Assembly: GCF_024809975.1 (NCBI RefSeq)
Contig: NZ_JANUDY010000001.1
Coordinates: forward strand, 248,001-312,000
DNA from: Comamonas sp. BIGb0152
GTDB lineage: Bacteria > Pseudomonadota > Gammaproteobacteria > Burkholderiales > Burkholderiaceae_C
DNA: 64,000 bases
Direction of reading: 5' to 3'
In this document: piece by piece, positions 1 to 8,272 of the stretch
Numbering within the stretch: the stretch's first letter is position 1
How the letters are laid out: each line of letters starts with the position of its first letter
Made by a program: the position numbers and the translations under genes
The notes under the pieces: model-generated
Seen by the model: the letters and a program-made list of their open reading frames with translations, nothing else
The model's database searches: none
What the model was told of the DNA's origin: nothing

Positions 1-2100
1 CTGCGCCTCCAGCGCCAGCAGGCTCTCGGGCGCACCGCCACCGCCCACGGCCTGGATGTCTTGCAGCTGCTTTTTGACCTCGGGCCGGGCCAGCAGCTGG
101 GCCACGGCCTGCTGCAGTTCGCGGTTGGCAGCGGCGTCGGCGTTGGCCGCTGCCCAGAGGATGAAGTGGTCGTAGACCGCCAAACCCGCCAGGGACGCAT
201 GGGAGCCCAGCGTGGGCCAGGTGACCCCATCCAGGCTTTGCGGATGGGCCGGGTCGGCCGTGGTGCCCAGCACCCGCAGCTGGCCGCGCCGCACCGCCGT
301 GGCCACGCCATTGACAGGGGCCAACACCAGCTCCACCGCATGCGCCTTCGTCACCACATCGGAGTCGGGGTACCTGCCGGGGAAGACCACGCGCGCCATG
401 TCAACACCGCTGCGCGCCACCAGCTCGGCAAACGCCAGCTGCCCGATCCAGCCATCGTCCCCCGTTCCCACCCGCAGGCGGCCCGGATTCGCTCTTGCAT
501 AGGCCAGCATCGCGTCGGTGCTGTCAATGCCCAGCGACTCGGCTTGTGTGCTGTCGATGGCCAACACCAAGGGCTGCGACGCGACCAAGGTCACCGGCAG
601 CAGCGATCGCAACGCCACATCAATCGGCGGCCCTTGGTGCAAGCCTGGAATGCCGCCGCGCGGAAGGGTCATGGCGGTGAACAGGACCTGGCGGTCGCCG
701 CCTTGCGCGGCCACCCGGTCGTAGTCGGCCACGCTGGCATCGGGCAGATGCTTGATCTCCACGTTGCGGCCCAGCAGCGGTGGCAAGTGCGCCGCCAGCA
801 TCTGGGCATAAAGGCCATTGCGGCCGCCGGCTGGGGACGGCACCGTAATCTGCAGCGGGTACTGCGGCAGCGGCGCCAGCCACTGCCCGGCATCGTTCAT
901 CAGGCCAACGCGCAGGGCCCACTCGCCAGAGGTCGATGCGTTGCGCACCAGCGCCTCAGCCACCCAGTACCGGCCCATGCGCCAGTACTGCCGGATCATC
1001 GGCCACTCGTCTTGCCAGCCGGGCGGGCGCCAGTCCTCGGCAAACAGCGCCGACACCACCGCGTAGCCATGGCGAAACCGGCGCGCCTCATGGAACTGCG
1101 GCGCAATCACCCATTGGCCGCGCGCATTCTGGTAGCCCCATCGCCCGCTCGCCGCATCCACGGCGGGCCGCAGTGCAGCCCCGCCCTGGCTGCGCTGCAG
1201 GCGCTGCCAGCGGCACACCCGGGGCGTCCGGGCGTCGCGCAGCAAACGCAGCCCGGCGTTGCTGCACAGCTGGATGCGGCGCTGCGCCGTCGCGTCGGGC
1301 AAATCGCCAAAGATGAATGGAATCACCATGCGCCCTTGCGGATCGATCAGGCCCGAGCCGGTCGAGCCCGGTGTGACGATCTGCTTTTTGTAGTCCATCC
1401 ACTGCGCGGTGGTGATATCGCTGGGCGGTACGGGCGCCAGCCAGCGGCCCCGGGCATCGCGCAGGCCCGGCTGTGCAAACACCAGATCCAGCCTGAGGTC
1501 CGAGGCCAAGGGCTTGGCATCGCCCGGCATCAGATAGGCCACAGCATCGGCGGAATACACCGCGTTCGTGGTGCGGCCATCGCAGGTCAGCGGCGGCACC
1601 GCCCAGTCGCCTTGCGCATCCACACGCCCGTAAGCGGTGGTGGCTTCCAGCTTGCCGTTGGGTTTGTACTGCACCAGCCACACCTTGGTGGCAGGCTGCA
1701 AGCTGTTGTTGACGCTGGAGTTACTGATGGATTCCACCCGTACCACCTGCCAGCGGCCACCACACAAGCTGCGCGCTGCAGGGGACAGGAACAGCGTGCG
1801 CCCCTCCAAGGCATCGAACAAGGCCGGCGACAAGCCGGCGTTCTGGCCGGGGTTCAGGCTGAGCCAGCGCACGCGGTCCATCAACCGGGGATCGAAGCGG
1901 GTCTCGAACATGAAGATATCGGCCCACCGCGCCTCAGGCGCAGACACGGGTTGCAACTGCCAGTGCTGCTGCACCGGCATGGCCTGCTCGGGGTGGGCGT
2001 ACAGATCCTGGTAGGCAGGCGGTGCAGCCTGGGCGCTGGCCAGGGTGAGGCTGAGCGCCAGCAGCCACCGCCAAGCGCGCAGGATTTGCAAGGGTTTCAT
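1..2100 (-). CDS. Exported WG-repeat / Bug (TctC-like) binding-domain fusion protein, partial
   Basis: The frame is open from ATG at 2100 to the window edge, giving 700 codons without a stop; the C-terminus lies outside. Residues 1-25 form a signal peptide with a likely cut after AQA, so the product is exported. Residues about 100-410 carry WG-like units such as GLIDPQGRMVIPFIFG, ARGQWVIAPQFHEARRF and MNDAGQWLAPLPQ. From about residue 414 (ITVPSPAGGRNGLYAQML) the sequence follows the Bug/TctC periplasmic solute-binding fold, with PLVLAIDS, NPGRLRVGTGDDG and QLRVLGTTADP. Bug proteins normally follow their signal peptide directly, so a roughly 390-residue N-terminal extension is unusual. Only some 15-30 residues seem to be missing. 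A long frame on the plus strand (61-2196) has no recognisable protein and is its shadow. Ligand unknown. Confidence 0.8.
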   Translation of the reverse strand, partial: MKPLQILRAWRWLLALSLTLASAQAAPPAYQDLYAHPEQAMPVQQHWQLQPVSAPEARWADIFMFETRFDPRLMDRVRWLSLNPGQNAGLSPALFDALEGRTLFLSPAARSLCGGRWQVVRVESISNSSVNNSLQPATKVWLVQYKPNGKLEATTAYGRVDAQGDWAVPPLTCDGRTTNAVYSADAVAYLMPGDAKPLASDLRLDLVFAQPGLRDARGRWLAPVPPSDITTAQWMDYKKQIVTPGSTGSGLIDPQGRMVIPFIFGDLPDATAQRRIQLCSNAGLRLLRDARTPRVCRWQRLQRSQGGAALRPAVDAASGRWGYQNARGQWVIAPQFHEARRFRHGYAVVSALFAEDWRPPGWQDEWPMIRQYWRMGRYWVAEALVRNASTSGEWALRVGLMNDAGQWLAPLPQYPLQITVPSPAGGRNGLYAQMLAAHLPPLLGRNVEIKHLPDASVADYDRVAAQGGDRQVLFTAMTLPRGGIPGLHQGPPIDVALRSLLPVTLVASQPLVLAIDSTQAESLGIDSTDAMLAYARANPGRLRVGTGDDGWIGQLAFAELVARSGVDMARVVFPGRYPDSDVVTKAHAVELVLAPVNGVATAVRRGQLRVLGTTADPAHPQSLDGVTWPTLGSHASLAGLAVYDHFILWAAANADAAANRELQQAVAQLLARPEVKKQLQDIQAVGGGGAPESLLALEAQ

Positions 2101-2316
2101 ACCCAGCCCCAGGCCAGCAGCCTGGGCGCGGAAAGCTGCTGCGGTATGCCGACGCTAGAGGAATGCAGAAGAAAGAGCATGCAAGCCAAGGACTAAAGGG
2201 GATACAGCGCCAAAGTATCCCCTTTTTTTGCGCCAACCCGCCAGCGGCCTGGCCCAGAAAAAACCCTGGGTGGCGCTGCGCCCTCCGCTCAGGGCTTTTC
2301 AGGCTGCTGGGCCGAT

Positions 2317-2928
2317 CTAGCCCTGCGCAGCTTCCAGCGCAGGCTCGCCCAGGCTCAGCATCAGCCGGTTGGCCCAGTTGAAGAAGGCGGCGCCTTGCAA
2401 GGCGTCTGCAATCGCATAGTCATCCAGCCCGGCCTGGCGCAGGCCATCGATATGCGAAGCATCCAGCGCCAGCGGCGTCTCGGTCAAAGCGACGGAGGCG
2501 GCGACAATCGCGTTCCAGCGCTCACCCAGATCGGCCTGTACGCCGTCATCCAGCAGCTTTTGCACATCCGCCTCGCGACGCGAGAAATGCGAGGCAAAGC
2601 GGGCATGCACCGAGGCGCAGTAAATGCAGCCATTAAGGCGTGATGTGGCCGCAGCGGCCAGCTCCCGTTCGGCCCGGGGCAGGCCACCATCGGGGTTGTA
2701 GAAGATGTCCTTGTCGGTACGGGTGCGCGCGCCCAAGGTGTCGGGGTCGCGGACCAGCAGCCGAAAGTACGGTGATTTGGCACGTGAGGCATCGACCAGG
2801 CCTTCGACATGGCGTGGGCTCAGCTCGGCCTCCGGCAGGGGCTCGATCCAGGGCAGCCAGTCCAGTTGGGCCTGGGTGAAGACCTGGGGTGCTGTGCTGT
2901 TCGGGTAGTGCAGGGTTTGCTTGCTCAT
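2317..2928 (-). CDS. Alkylhydroperoxidase-domain (AhpD/CMD fold) protein, Avi_7169 type
   Basis: 203 residues. The AhpD-type CxxC is in NGCIYCASVHARF (about residues 96-108), preceded by ERELAAAATSRLNG. This is the redox-active signature of the carboxymuconolactone decarboxylase/AhpD fold, where two cysteines and a nearby His can reduce peroxides. The ATG overlaps the stop of the upstream CMD gene by 4 bases (ATGA), so the two are translationally coupled. It is last in a seven-gene operon with a luciferase-like monooxygenase and an ABC importer. From memory, NCBIfam has a family named after Avi_7169 with this partner set. A role in removing peroxide leaked by the flavin monooxygenase is inference. 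Confidence 0.85.
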   Translation of the reverse strand: MSKQTLHYPNSTAPQVFTQAQLDWLPWIEPLPEAELSPRHVEGLVDASRAKSPYFRLLVRDPDTLGARTRTDKDIFYNPDGGLPRAERELAAAATSRLNGCIYCASVHARFASHFSRREADVQKLLDDGVQADLGERWNAIVAASVALTETPLALDASHIDGLRQAGLDDYAIADALQGAAFFNWANRLMLSLGEPALEAAQG

Positions 2929-3593
2929 GCTGCGCTTTCCTCGGGCGTTGGTTGTGGGGTGGATAGGGCCGGGACGGGATGGGCTTGCAACAGGCGCAGG
3001 CCCGCCACCACGCGGATCTGAAAGGCCAGAAAGGACACCAGCTGCGACAGCACCACGATGTCCGTCTCGCTCCAGCCGGCGTCCAGCAAGGCCTGCAGAT
3101 GTGCGGGCTGGGCATCGCGGGGGTGGAACACCAGCAGATGCGCATGGGCCAGGCCGGCGGACAGGCGCTCGCCCAGCACGGCGCGGGCCTCTGCGCCCAC
3201 TGCATAGACGGGGCCTGCTTGGTCCTCAGCACTCAGCGGGCCTTGCGGGTACTGGCCATAGGGTCCGGTGGCAGTGCCTTGCGCCACTTCGCCATCGATG
3301 GCTTTACCCAGCGCCAGGCTGGCCTGGGCAGCCAGCGCATCGCGGTAAAAGCGCTGCACTTGCGGCTGCTGGTGCAGGCCGGCCACAAAGGCGGCGACGG
3401 CCAGGCGCTCGTTCAGCGGCCAATGGCTGCTGACCGGCGCGCGGGGCGCAAACAGTGCCAGGTAGCTTTGCTGGGCCTGCTCGCGCGCCTGCAGGCGGTG
3501 GCGGCGCACGGCGTCTAGATGGCTGCCCGGCTGTATGCCGGCCAGCTGGTCAATCACATCATCGGTAACCGATGGGTTCCATTCAGAAGTCAT
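2925..3593 (-). CDS. CMD-domain protein, Avi_7170 type
   Basis: 222 residues, starting TSEWNPSVTDDVIDQLAGI. The C-terminal half (LQALLDAGWSETDIVVLSQLVSFLAFQIRVVAGL) has the helical pattern of carboxymuconolactone decarboxylase-fold proteins. The CxxC found in its partner at 2317-2928 is absent, so it may be a non-redox subunit of a heteromeric complex. The ATG is 21 bases past the monooxygenase stop, and its own stop overlaps the next start. The function of this family is not established; the assignment rests on recognising the conserved pair and the operon. Confidence 0.8.
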   Translation of the reverse strand: MTSEWNPSVTDDVIDQLAGIQPGSHLDAVRRHRLQAREQAQQSYLALFAPRAPVSSHWPLNERLAVAAFVAGLHQQPQVQRFYRDALAAQASLALGKAIDGEVAQGTATGPYGQYPQGPLSAEDQAGPVYAVGAEARAVLGERLSAGLAHAHLLVFHPRDAQPAHLQALLDAGWSETDIVVLSQLVSFLAFQIRVVAGLRLLQAHPVPALSTPQPTPEESAA

Positions 3594-3613
3594 AAGTCAT
3601 CGCTCCAAAAAAG

Positions 3614-4711
3614 TCAGGCCAGTGCCGGCACCGGCACGGGGAAAGAGGCAGTTGCTTGCGGCGCCAGCGCATCCTCGCGCTGCCAGCCCAGCGCCGGGGC
3701 CACGTACTGCGCCGTCAGCGCAATCGAGCGCAGGATGTCGGCATGCGGCGGGTCGATGGCATGCACCTGAAAAGAGATATCCGTCGCCCGGGCCAGGGCG
3801 CTATCGGCGCGCAGCGATGCAATTACCTCATCGGGTGTGCCCACATGCACGTCGTAAGCGGCCAGCAGTTGTGCCAGCGGCGCATCGGGCCCAAATCGAG
3901 CCGCTTGTCCGGAGGCTGCAGCAGCTGCTCTGGCCAGGCTGCGGCGCAAGCCCACATCGGCCAGCTGCAAGGCGCGCTGGCGGTCTTCGGCCACAAACAG
4001 GGTGCGCGATCCCAGAATGCGCGGCGCAGTGCCCGCGGGCAAGGCAGCCAGGTAGGTATCAATCAAGGGGTTCTGAATCTCGGCCAGGCTGGCACCGGTC
4101 ACCTCGGCACTGCGTGGCTGGGTGCGCGACAGCATCAGCCCATCGCCAGCCAGGCCAGCGCGCTCGGCGCCAGCGGCCGAGAACGTGGCTTGCCAGATGC
4201 GAGACAACAGTTGCGGCCCGGCGGGGTAGAGCCGATCACCCCCCGGCAGCGGCAACCCTGCCCAGGCATTGCGCAGCACGGCCAGGTGCTGCGCATAAAT
4301 GCGGGCGCGGTCGTCGCTGCGCAGTCCAAAGGCGCTAAAGGATTCCGGCGTGCCGCCGGTGCCCACGCCAAACTCCAGCCGGCCGCCCGAGAGCAGATCG
4401 AGCACCACCGCATCCTCGGCCACGCGGATCGGGTTTTCCATCGGCAAGGTGACGATGCCGGTGCCCAGGCGAATGCGCTGGGTGCGCGCGGCCACATGGC
4501 TCAAAAACACCAGCGGCGCGGGCAGGCCGCCTTCGGCTTCATGAAAGTGGTGCTGCGCCACCCAGGCGGTGTCAAAGCCATGGGCCTCGGCATGCTGGAT
4601 CTGCGCGGTCACCAGGCGGTAGCGTTCAGCGGCGCTGGTCGGGTCCAGCAGGCGGCTGAAAAAGCCCAGGCGTTTTCTAGGCGGCGAGTGCGGGGATAGG
4701 CTCTGGTTCAT
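3614..4711 (-). CDS. FMN-dependent luciferase-like monooxygenase (KPN_01858 type)
   Basis: 365 residues with the bacterial luciferase-like TIM-barrel pattern: RKRLGFFSRLLD, GFDTAWVAQHHFHEAEGG, RIRLGTGIVTLPMENP and DLLSGGRLEFGVGTGGTPESF. Such enzymes use reduced FMN and O2 to oxidise small organic substrates, often C-S or C-N bonds. The start lies 35 bases inside the 3' end of the ABC ATPase gene, so the two are co-transcribed. No flavin reductase gene occurs in the operon, so reduced FMN must come from elsewhere. Together with the importer and two CMD proteins this suggests uptake and oxidative breakdown of an unidentified compound. Confidence 0.85.
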   Translation of the reverse strand: MNQSLSPHSPPRKRLGFFSRLLDPTSAAERYRLVTAQIQHAEAHGFDTAWVAQHHFHEAEGGLPAPLVFLSHVAARTQRIRLGTGIVTLPMENPIRVAEDAVVLDLLSGGRLEFGVGTGGTPESFSAFGLRSDDRARIYAQHLAVLRNAWAGLPLPGGDRLYPAGPQLLSRIWQATFSAAGAERAGLAGDGLMLSRTQPRSAEVTGASLAEIQNPLIDTYLAALPAGTAPRILGSRTLFVAEDRQRALQLADVGLRRSLARAAAAASGQAARFGPDAPLAQLLAAYDVHVGTPDEVIASLRADSALARATDISFQVHAIDPPHADILRSIALTAQYVAPALGWQREDALAPQATASFPVPVPALA

Positions 4712-6320
4712 GCTGGTGCTTTTTTCCGGGAATGGCGGCGATCAATTCGCGCGTATAGGCGCTGCCGGGGCGCGAGAAGACCTCGTCCACCGGCCCGGCA
4801 TCGACCTGGCGGCCGCCTTGAAAGACCGAGACGGTGTCGGCAATCTGGCGTACTACGGCCAGGTCGTGCGAGATAAAAAGATAGGTCAGCTGCAGCTCGC
4901 GCTGGAGCTGGTCGAGCAAGGCCAGAATCTGCGCCTGCACGGTCACATCGAGGGCGGATACCGCCTCGTCCAGCACCAGCACGCGGGGCTGCAAAATCAG
5001 CGCCCGGGCAATGGCCACCCGCTGGCGCTGGCCGCCCGACAGCGCACGCGGCCGGCGCGCCAGCACCGAGGGCGGCAAGCCCACCCTGGCCAGCATGTCG
5101 TGTACCCGGCGCTCGCGCTCGGCAGGCGCCAGCCGCTCAAAGTTCAAGAGCGGCTCTTCAATGATGGCGTAGATGCTCTGGCGCGGATCGAGCGAGCTGA
5201 ACGGGTTTTGGTAGACCAGCTGCACGGTTTTGCGGAACTGGCGCAGCCCTTCGCCGCGCAAGCGGGTCACATCCACCCCTTCGACCGTGATGCTGCCCGA
5301 TGTGGGCTTGCCAAAGCCGACCACGTCGCGGATGGTGGTGGTCTTGCCTGAGCCGGACTCGCCCACAATCGCATGCGTGCTGCCCCGGGGTACTTCAAAC
5401 GAGATGCCATCGACCGCACGATAGGGCTGCGGGCTGCCGGCCACGGCAAAGTCATGCACCAGATCACGCACCACAATGGCCGGCTCTGCCGCCAACGCCC
5501 GGGGCGCACGTGCGGGGGCCTTGCCCAGCGAGGGCGCATCGGCCAGCAATTGGCGCGTGTAGCCGCTTTGCGGGTTGCGCAGCACCTCGGCCGTGGGCCC
5601 CTGCTCCTGGATGCGGCCGGCCTGCAGCACCACCAGGCGGTTGGCGCGGTCGGCGGCCACGCCCAGGTCGTGTGTGACCAGCAGCACGGCAGTGCCAAAC
5701 TCGCGGCGCAGGTCATCGATCAAATCAAGAATGCGGCGCTGCACCGTCACATCGAGCGCGCTGGTGGGCTCGTCGGCAATGATCAGCGCCGGCTGCAGCG
5801 CAATCGCAATGGCGATCAGCACGCGCTGCTTCATGCCGCCCGAGAGCTCATGCGGAAACTGGCGTGCGCGCAGCTCGGGCTGCGACAGCCCCACCTTATG
5901 CAGCAGCTCCAGCACCCGCTGGGCAATCTGCTTTTTGTCGCGCCAGCCATGCAGGCGCAGTATCTCGCCCACCTGGTCGCCCACGGTACGCACCGGGTTG
6001 AGTGAGGTGGTGGGGTCTTGCGGAATCAGGCTGACCACCTTGCCGCGCAGCACTTGCAGCTGGCGCTGCGACCAGCCGGCCACGTCCTGGCCATTGATGC
6101 GGATGCTGCCCGCCTGCACCCGGCCGTTGTCGGCCAGCAGGCCGATGATGGATTGCGCGGTCGTCGTCTTGCCCGAGCCGGACTCGCCGACCAGGGCCAG
6201 CACCTCACCGGCGGCGATGGAGAACGAGACCTCGTGCACCGTGCGCTGCTCGGCCACCCCATCGTGGTAGGCAATGGACAGCTGCTCGACGGCTAAAACT
6301 GGGACGCTGGCTGGTGTCAT
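4677..6320 (-). CDS. ABC transporter, fused dual ATPase (DppD-DppF type)
   Basis: 547 residues starting TPASVPVLAVEQLSIAY. It contains two complete nucleotide-binding domains: Walker A GESGSGKTTT at about residues 45 and 330, signatures LSGGMKQR and LSGGQRQR, and Walker B IIADEPTS and VLDEAVS. This is the fused form of the two ATPases of a peptide/nickel/opine importer. The ATG at 6320 overlaps the stop of the upstream permease (ATGA). The frame extends upstream to 6584, but that part overlaps the permease gene and has no ABC homology, so the internal start was chosen. Confidence 0.93.
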   Translation of the reverse strand: MTPASVPVLAVEQLSIAYHDGVAEQRTVHEVSFSIAAGEVLALVGESGSGKTTTAQSIIGLLADNGRVQAGSIRINGQDVAGWSQRQLQVLRGKVVSLIPQDPTTSLNPVRTVGDQVGEILRLHGWRDKKQIAQRVLELLHKVGLSQPELRARQFPHELSGGMKQRVLIAIAIALQPALIIADEPTSALDVTVQRRILDLIDDLRREFGTAVLLVTHDLGVAADRANRLVVLQAGRIQEQGPTAEVLRNPQSGYTRQLLADAPSLGKAPARAPRALAAEPAIVVRDLVHDFAVAGSPQPYRAVDGISFEVPRGSTHAIVGESGSGKTTTIRDVVGFGKPTSGSITVEGVDVTRLRGEGLRQFRKTVQLVYQNPFSSLDPRQSIYAIIEEPLLNFERLAPAERERRVHDMLARVGLPPSVLARRPRALSGGQRQRVAIARALILQPRVLVLDEAVSALDVTVQAQILALLDQLQRELQLTYLFISHDLAVVRQIADTVSVFQGGRQVDAGPVDEVFSRPGSAYTRELIAAIPGKKHQHEPEPIPALAA

Positions 6321-7291
6321 GCGCGCCCCCGGGCCAGCGCAGCGCTGATGTGGTTGGCGGCCAGCACCACGGCTGCTACCAGCAGGCCAGGGGCCGCCGT
6401 CAGCCACCAGGCGGTGGAGAGGTAGTTGCGCCCTTCGGCAATCAGCAGGCCCCATTCGGGTGTGGGCGGCGGCGCGCCATAGCCCAGAAAGCCAAGGGTA
6501 GAAATCGCCAGAATCGCCGAGCCAAACTGCAGCGCCGCCAGCGCGATCACCGAGGTCAGCGAATTGGGCAGCACATGGCGCCACAACACAGCCGCAAAGC
6601 GCCCGCCACTGCCCAGCGCCGCCTCAACATAGTCAGCGCGGCGCACCCGCACCACCTCCGAGCGCAGCAGCCGCGCAAAGCTGGCGACCGACACAATCCC
6701 CACGGCCAGCGCGGCATTCACGGTGCCAAAGCCCAGGATGATGATCACCGACAGCGACAGCAGCAACGAAGGCACGGACAGCAGCACATCGACGATGCGC
6801 ATCACCACATCCTCGACCCAGCCGCCGGCAGCGCCAGCAACCAGGCCCAAGAAGCTGCCCAGCACCAGGCCCACGCTGACGGCCACAAAGGCGCCGCTGA
6901 GCGAGTGCACGGCGCCATACACCAGGCGGGTGTAGCTGTCGCGGCCCAGCGCATCGGTGCCCAGCCAGTGCGCGGCGCTGGGCGCCTGCAGCTGCTGGCC
7001 GGCCGTGCCCAGCACCGGGTTGTAGCTGGTAAATAGGCCCGGTGCGATGGCCCACAAGGCCACAAGCGCCAGCACGCTCCAGGCCAGCAACAGGCCCAGT
7101 GGTGCGGCGCGCAGGCGTTGCGCTGCGGCGGCCAGACGCTCTTGTAAGGCGCTTGGTGAACGGGCGGGCGCGGCGCTGACCGGGGTGGTCCCCCGGGCTG
7201 CAGCGCTGCGCTCTTGCGGGGCCGGCCCCAGCAGCGCTGGCTCGGCGGTCAGCGCGCCCAGGCTGGCGGCGGAAGAAGTGCTTGCAGACAT
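6317..7291 (-). CDS. ABC transporter permease, DppC type
   Basis: 324 residues. After a poorly conserved 85-residue cytoplasmic lead come a first membrane helix (LGLLLAWSVLALVALWAIAPGL) and the typical DppC segment with HWLGTDALGRD. The permease EAA-like loop is near YVEAALGSGGRFAAVLWRHVLPNS. It pairs with the DppB-type permease just upstream (gap 2 bases) and the dual ATPase downstream (4-base overlap). The long Ala/Ser-rich N-terminus starting SASTSSAASLG is longer than usual, but no better internal start is evident. Confidence 0.9.
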   Translation of the reverse strand: MSASTSSAASLGALTAEPALLGPAPQERSAAARGTTPVSAAPARSPSALQERLAAAAQRLRAAPLGLLLAWSVLALVALWAIAPGLFTSYNPVLGTAGQQLQAPSAAHWLGTDALGRDSYTRLVYGAVHSLSGAFVAVSVGLVLGSFLGLVAGAAGGWVEDVVMRIVDVLLSVPSLLLSLSVIIILGFGTVNAALAVGIVSVASFARLLRSEVVRVRRADYVEAALGSGGRFAAVLWRHVLPNSLTSVIALAALQFGSAILAISTLGFLGYGAPPPTPEWGLLIAEGRNYLSTAWWLTAAPGLLVAAVVLAANHISAALARGRA

Positions 7292-7293
7292 GG

Positions 7294-8238
7294 TCAAACT
7301 CCCAAACGGTTGCGCAAACGCGGATCGAACAGCGGGTAGAGCAAATCCACCGCCAGATTGATAAGTACAAAAGCCGTTGCCGAGATCACCACAACGGCCT
7401 GCAGCACGGCGCTGTCCTGGTTGCCCACGGCCTGCTGCGTGAGACTGCCCAGGCCGTTGAGCCCAAAGACGGCCTCGGTCACCACGGCGCCGCCCAGCAG
7501 CTCGCCAAACAGCACGCCGGCCATCGTCAGCATGGGCAGCGCAGCATTGCCTGCCACATGGCGCAGCAGCACCCACAGGCGCGGGGCACCCTTGGCCCGT
7601 GCCACGGCCACAAAAGGCTGGGTCAGCACCTCGTCCACATTGCGCAGCAGAATCTGCGCCAGCGGTGCGGCAATGGGGATGGCCAGGGTCAGGGTTGGCA
7701 GCAGCAGGCCTTGCCACTTGCCCGGGTTGATCACGGGAATCCAACCCAGGCGGAATGACATCAGTTGGATCAGCACAATGCCCAGCCAGAACACGGGCAC
7801 CGAGACAAACACCGAGGGCAGCGCATACAGCGCGTGGCGCAGCCAGCGCCAGGGCGCCAGCTGGGCCAGCAGCGCCAGCGCTATGGCCAGCACCACGGCC
7901 AGCGCAAAGCCCAGGCCCGCCAGGCGCAAGGTGGGCGGCAGGCTGGTGGCCAGCCCCTGGCTCACCGGCACGCCGGCCTGCAGCGAGTAGCCAAAATCGC
8001 CGCTGACAAAGCCGCTGAGGCTGTGCCAGTACTGCTGCCACACGGGCTGGTCCGCGCCGTAGGCGGCACGGATATCGGCCACTTCTTGCGGGCCCAGGCC
8101 CAGCTCGGGGCTCAAGAACTTGATCAGCAGCGCATCGCCGGGCAAGAGCTGCAGCAATACAAACGACGCGGTAAACGCCGCCCACAGCACCAGCAGCGCC
8201 TGGCCGCTGCGCCGGGCCAAATAGGGGTAGAAGGACAT
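7294..8238 (-). CDS. ABC transporter permease, DppB type
   Basis: 314 residues starting SFYPYLARRSGQALLVLW. The N-terminal helix, the LPGDALL segment (counterpart of the PGDP motif of DppB proteins), and the permease loop VARAKGAPRLWVLLRHVAGNA mark it as the first integral membrane subunit of a peptide/nickel-class importer. About six membrane helices are visible. The stop is 2 bases before the start of the DppC-type gene. A purine-rich ribosome site (AGGAGAG region near 8245) precedes the ATG. Confidence 0.92.
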   Translation of the reverse strand: MSFYPYLARRSGQALLVLWAAFTASFVLLQLLPGDALLIKFLSPELGLGPQEVADIRAAYGADQPVWQQYWHSLSGFVSGDFGYSLQAGVPVSQGLATSLPPTLRLAGLGFALAVVLAIALALLAQLAPWRWLRHALYALPSVFVSVPVFWLGIVLIQLMSFRLGWIPVINPGKWQGLLLPTLTLAIPIAAPLAQILLRNVDEVLTQPFVAVARAKGAPRLWVLLRHVAGNAALPMLTMAGVLFGELLGGAVVTEAVFGLNGLGSLTQQAVGNQDSAVLQAVVVISATAFVLINLAVDLLYPLFDPRLRNRLGV

Positions 8239-8272
8239 CGATGCTCTCCTTGCTGATCAAAACGCGGGCGCC

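Noticed and set aside
61-2196. Long plus-strand open frame of about 710 codons
   Set aside because: No recognisable protein; it is the antisense shadow of the Bug-domain gene, which has a signal peptide and clear domains.
6317-8260. Single 647-codon frame across two permeases
   Set aside because: The first half is a wrong frame of the DppB-type gene; the real second permease starts at 7291.
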